Assembly (NCBI GenBank): GCA_025362795.1
Contig: JANYFE010000071.1
Location: 1-64,000 of the forward strand
Direction: 5' to 3'
Source of the DNA: Rhodobacterales bacterium
Lineage (GTDB): Bacteria; Pseudomonadota; Alphaproteobacteria; Rhodobacterales; Rhodobacteraceae
Length of the DNA stretch: 64,000 nucleotides
The notes beneath the pieces were generated by a model. It saw only the letters and a list, made by a program, of their open reading frames with translations. It made no database searches and had not been told where the DNA came from. Positions 61,202 through 64,000 of the stretch are shown here, piece after piece. The position numbers were made by a program, and so were the translations under genes. Position 1 is the first letter of the stretch. Every line of letters starts with the position of its first letter.

Positions 61202-63553
61202 ATGCGGTTGAATTTGCCCATAGAAGACGTGTTGCCTGCCTTACGCGCTGCGATTGCGGCGCGGGGGATGGCGGTGTTGCAGGCACCGCCGGGGGCGGGC
61301 AAGACGACGCGAGTGCCGCTGGATTTGCTAGAGTCCGGGTTAATCCGGGGGCGGATCGTGATGCTGGAACCGCGCAGGCTGGCGGCGCGGGCGGCGGCGG
61401 AGCGGATGGCGGAGGTGCTGGGGGAGAAGGTCGGCGCGACCGTCGGCTACCGGGTGCGGGGCGAGTCTCGCGTGGGGCCTTTGACGCGGGTTGAGGTTGT
61501 GACGGAGGGCATCCTGACCCGGATGATCCAGGGCGATCCGGGGCTTTCCGGCGTCGGCTGTGTCATCTTTGACGAGTTCCACGAACGCAGCCTGAACGCC
61601 GATCTGGGGCTGGCGCTGTGTCTGGAGGTGCGGGGGGCGTTGCGCGAGGATCTGGTGCTGGTGGTGATGTCGGCAACTTTGGATGCAGCACCGGTGGCGG
61701 CGCTGATCGGGGCGGAGGTGGTCACGTCAATGGGGCGGGCGTTTGCGGTCGAGACGCGGTGGCTGGCGCGGCCTTCGGATGCCCGGTTCGAGGTGGCGAT
61801 GGCGGGGTTGATCCGGGCTGCGCTGGAAGAGGTGCCGGAGGGCGGGTTGCTGGCGTTTTTGCCGGGGGAAGGGGAAATCCGGCGGGTTTTGGCGATGCTA
61901 TCGGGGCTGGAGGGCTGTGTGGTGCTGCCTTTGTATGGCGCGATGGAGTTTGCGGCGCAGCGGGCGGCTTTGGGGCCGGTTGCGGGGCGGCGGGTGGTGC
62001 TGGCAACCTCGATTGCCGAGACGTCTTTGACGCTGCCGGATATTACCGTCGTCGTGGATGGCGGGCGGGCGCGGCGGGCGCGGTTTGATGCGGCGTCGGG
62101 AATGTCGCGGCTGGTGACGGAGCGGGTGACGAAGGCGGAGGCCGAGCAGCGGCGCGGGCGGGCGGGGCGGGTAGCCGAGGGCGTCTGTTACCGGATGTGG
62201 ACCAAGGGCGAGGAAGGCGGGATGGTTGCGTTTCCGCCTGCCGAGATCGAGGCCGGGGATTTGACCGGGCTGGCGCTGGAACTGGCGCTGTGGGGGTCAT
62301 CGGAACTGGCGTTTGTGACGCCGCCGCCTGCGGGGCCATTGGCGGAGGCGCGGTTGTTGCTGGAGCGGTTGGGGGCGTTGGCCGGGGGGCGGATTACCGA
62401 ACATGGGCGGGCGCTGGCGGCTTTGCCGCTGCATCCAAGGTTGGCGCATATGCTGGTGGTTGCCGGGAGTGGGGGGGCTTTGGTCGCGGCATTGCTGGCG
62501 GAGCGGGATGTGTTGCGGGGGGAGGCTCCGGATCTTGCGCTGCGGGTGGCGGCGGTGCGGGAGGGGACGGGCGACCGGGCGGTCGTCGAACGGGTGAAGG
62601 TGGAGGCGCGGCGGTTGGCGCGGCTTGTGCCTGAGCGGGAGGCGCGGAGTTTGGGGGAGATGGCGGCGCTGGCTTATCCGGACCGGATCGGGTTGGCGCG
62701 CGGGGCTGGCGGGCGGTTTCTGCTGTCGGGGGGCAAGGGGGCGGTGGTGGCGGGGCCGCTGGCATCGGCGCGGCTGATCGTGGCGTTGGATCTGGACGGC
62801 GATGCGCGGGAGGCGGCGGTGCGGCAGGCCGTTGAGTTGAGTGAGGCGGAGTTGCGGGGGTTGTACCCTGTGGAATGGCGCGAGGTTTGCGAGTGGTCGC
62901 GGCGGGAGGGGCGGGTTGTGGCGCGGCGGCAGGAGTGTTTCGGGGCGCTGGTGCTGGGGGAGCGGGTTTGGGATGCGCCTGTAGAGCGGGTGGCTTTGGC
63001 GGCGTTTGAGGGGATGCGGGACTTGGGGCTGCCTTGGACTGCGGCGGCAAGGCGGCTGCGGGCGCGGATGGGGTTGTTGGGGATGGATGTGTCGGAGGGG
63101 GTTTTATTGGCGGATCCTGGGTGGGTGCTGCCCTGGCTCGCGCGGGTGCGGACGGAGGCGGATATTCGCGGGCTGGATTTGAGCGAGGCGTTGCTGGGGA
63201 TGCTTTCGTGGGACCAGAAGGCGGAGTTGGACCGGGTGGTGCCGTCGCATTTTGTGACTCCGCTGGGGCGGCGGGTGGCGATTGACTATGATGGGGTGCC
63301 CTCGGTCGAGGTAAGGGTGCAGGAGATGTTCGGGGTTTCGGTGCATCCTTTGGTAGGGGGCGCGCCGCTGCGGGTGACGCTGCTGTCGCCGGGGGGGAAG
63401 CCTTTGCAGGTGACGCAGGATGTGCCGGGGTTCTGGCGGACGTCGTATCTGGATGTCAGGAAGGACATGCGGGGCGCGTATCCGAGGCACCCGTGGCCGG
63501 AGGAGCCTTGGGCCGCGGAGCCTACGGTACGGGCGAAGCCGAGGGGGACGTGA
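61202..63553 (+). CDS. hrpB: ATP-dependent helicase HrpB
   Basis: 783 residues of the DEAH-box HrpB family. Walker A APPGAGKTTRVPLDLL, motif Ia LEPRRLAARAAAERM, Walker B FDEFHERSLNADLGLAL (DEFH instead of DEAH, as usual in HrpB), motif III VVMSATLDA, motif IV/V LATSIAETSLTLPDITVVVDGG and motif VI QRRGRAGRVAEGVCYR. A long HrpB-specific C-terminus ends EVRVQEMFGVSVHPLVGG. Function in bacteria is poorly defined. The G/C-skewed codon use is typical of this organism. Confidence 0.95.
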   Translation: MRLNLPIEDVLPALRAAIAARGMAVLQAPPGAGKTTRVPLDLLESGLIRGRIVMLEPRRLAARAAAERMAEVLGEKVGATVGYRVRGESRVGPLTRVEVVTEGILTRMIQGDPGLSGVGCVIFDEFHERSLNADLGLALCLEVRGALREDLVLVVMSATLDAAPVAALIGAEVVTSMGRAFAVETRWLARPSDARFEVAMAGLIRAALEEVPEGGLLAFLPGEGEIRRVLAMLSGLEGCVVLPLYGAMEFAAQRAALGPVAGRRVVLATSIAETSLTLPDITVVVDGGRARRARFDAASGMSRLVTERVTKAEAEQRRGRAGRVAEGVCYRMWTKGEEGGMVAFPPAEIEAGDLTGLALELALWGSSELAFVTPPPAGPLAEARLLLERLGALAGGRITEHGRALAALPLHPRLAHMLVVAGSGGALVAALLAERDVLRGEAPDLALRVAAVREGTGDRAVVERVKVEARRLARLVPEREARSLGEMAALAYPDRIGLARGAGGRFLLSGGKGAVVAGPLASARLIVALDLDGDAREAAVRQAVELSEAELRGLYPVEWREVCEWSRREGRVVARRQECFGALVLGERVWDAPVERVALAAFEGMRDLGLPWTAAARRLRARMGLLGMDVSEGVLLADPGWVLPWLARVRTEADIRGLDLSEALLGMLSWDQKAELDRVVPSHFVTPLGRRVAIDYDGVPSVEVRVQEMFGVSVHPLVGGAPLRVTLLSPGGKPLQVTQDVPGFWRTSYLDVRKDMRGAYPRHPWPEEPWAAEPTVRAKPRGT

Positions 63554-63620
63554 GGGGGACCCCGGCTGGTCTGTTGCCAAGAACGGGATGGCGTTTGGTG
63601 GAACCGGATCGTCCCTTGTC

Positions 63621-63644
63621 TGGCAGGCTCCATCGAGCCTGCCA
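63621..63644. terminator. Perfect hairpin after hrpB
   Basis: TGGCAGGCTC and GAGCCTGCCA pair over ten bases with a CATC loop, 68 bases after the hrpB stop. It is the first of four strong hairpins in the 63554-63986 interval, which contains no supported gene. No T-run follows. Confidence 0.5.
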
Positions 63645-63667
63645 CAGAGCCACCTCTCCGCCTGACC

Positions 63668-63834
63668 CCCGGTGGCCCAAAGCCACCGGGCAGCGCCCGA
63701 CCCGCCCCCGGCGGGCGCTTCGCTCCCGCCGGGTCGTGCGCTGCCCTCTGACTGTACTTGCGGAACCGGTCGCGTGGCCATGTGGCACTGTGAGCGGGGC
63801 CGATCTTCCCCCGGAAGATCGACTTGTTCCGCTC
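63668..63834. repeat. Cluster of three further strong hairpins in the hrpB downstream region
   Basis: CCCGGTGGC/GCCACCGGG (63668-63690, loop CCAAA); CCCGGCGGG/CCCGCCGGG (63707-63733) nested within CAGCGC/GCGCTG (63691-63743); and CGATCTTCC/GGAAGATCG (63801-63821, loop CCC) nested within GAGCGG/CCGCTC (63792-63834). Whether they are RNA elements, REP-like repeats or binding sites cannot be told from one copy each. Confidence 0.6.
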
Positions 63835-63986
63835 AGCCCAAGGCGGGTTGGGGGTGGCAAGCTGGCAGGCCTTGTGAGCGATCCTCGCTCCGGACACGGC
63901 GCCCGTGACCCAACGGCATGGACCTTCCCCCTTGCCCCCCTCCCCTCCCCCATTGCACTCTCGCTTCCAACCTCGGAGGCACACCC

Positions 63987-64000
63987 ATGTATCCCCATCT
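63987..64000 (+). CDS. Start of a gene continuing past the window
   Basis: CGGAGGCACACCC precedes an ATG at 63987, giving MYPH and a partial fifth codon CT before the window ends. The Shine-Dalgarno match supports a real start. Five residues do not identify a product; the start MYPHL also opens 2,4-dienoyl-CoA reductase (FadH)-type proteins, but that is only a guess. Confidence 0.4.

Noticed and set aside
63286-63998. Minus-strand ORFs beyond hrpB
   Set aside because: They run through hrpB antisense and hairpin-rich DNA. The composition is Arg/Pro/Gly-rich with no family feature.
63987-64000. FadH assignment for the partial gene
   Set aside because: Five residues cannot identify a product. 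It is kept only as a passing possibility.

Overview
The window looks like a chromosomal segment of a GC-rich alphaproteobacterium of the order Rhodobacterales (Rhodobacteraceae/Paracoccaceae/Roseobacteraceae type). This is inferred from the gene families and their order: an mreBCD-mrdA-rodA cluster behind leuA, DUF1467 next to a methylmalonyl-CoA epimerase, an NDUFS4-type complex I subunit, DUF1127 miniproteins, a CtrA-type TTAA-N7-TTAA site and a GAAC-N7-GAAC-like SOS box. No species-level claim is made. Almost everything is housekeeping chromosome. No phage, plasmid functions or CRISPR array were seen.

Layout. 1-1.1 kb: an IS3-family end has destroyed the 3' part of clpS, followed by an SDR gene. 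1.2-3.1 kb: leuA with a leucine-rich leader peptide and a candidate Shine-Dalgarno-masking attenuator. 3.2-9.6 kb: the rod-shape/elongasome operon mreB-mreC-mreD-mrdA-rodA plus a DUF1345 protein. 9.6-14.8 kb: small metabolic and membrane genes (ghrA-like, dgkA, IMPACT family, nitroreductase, EI24/CysZ-like, DUF1467, mce, a response regulator). 14.9-16.7 kb: a decayed sugar ABC-transporter/LacI locus. 16.7-22.7 kb: RraB-like protein, 8-oxoguanine deaminase, hisN, an XRE regulator with a sigma-54-type promoter, a LysR regulator, a DUF1127 miniprotein and a Bax-inhibitor-1 family protein. 22.7-28.9 kb: rpmG, rnpB (RNase P RNA), an ampD-like amidase coupled to a lipoprotein, gatA-gatC, a metallo-hydrolase, a candidate sRNA and tadA.

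29-35.5 kb holds a pseudouridine synthase and then a six-gene, tightly packed operon: a 27-residue membrane peptide, XpaC-like, TelA-like, a DUF2927 lipoprotein, an SPFH-GYF fusion and a zinc-ribbon membrane protein. This is the best candidate in the window for a poorly characterised multi-protein system. 35.5-49.3 kb: purC, a PfkB kinase, dtd, an acyl-CoA synthetase, an ABC exporter, a cluster of alpha/beta hydrolases with a dehydratase and an enolase-superfamily enzyme, tRNA-Arg(TCT), GNAT, a large exported protein and the NDUFS4-type subunit. 49.6-55.9 kb: uvrB with an SOS-like box, small envelope proteins, an orphan BrnA-like antitoxin behind a CtrA-type site, a Phd/RelE toxin-antitoxin pair with a repeated operator, and a lower-GC gene with an Rx5H motif like HEPN RNases, abutting lepA. 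55.8-64 kb: lepA, a PNPOx-like flavoprotein, a 2OG-Fe(II) oxygenase, copper proteins (PCuAC, DUF2946), rpmB, hrpB, a hairpin-rich intergenic region and the start of another gene.

A notable non-coding observation is a promoter-like element made of four 11-bp-phased GTCTTG-type units. It occurs twice, 26 kb apart: once ahead of a candidate sRNA between convergent genes, and once ahead of the BrnA-like gene. Functions were assigned by recognising family motifs in the supplied translations. No database search was run.
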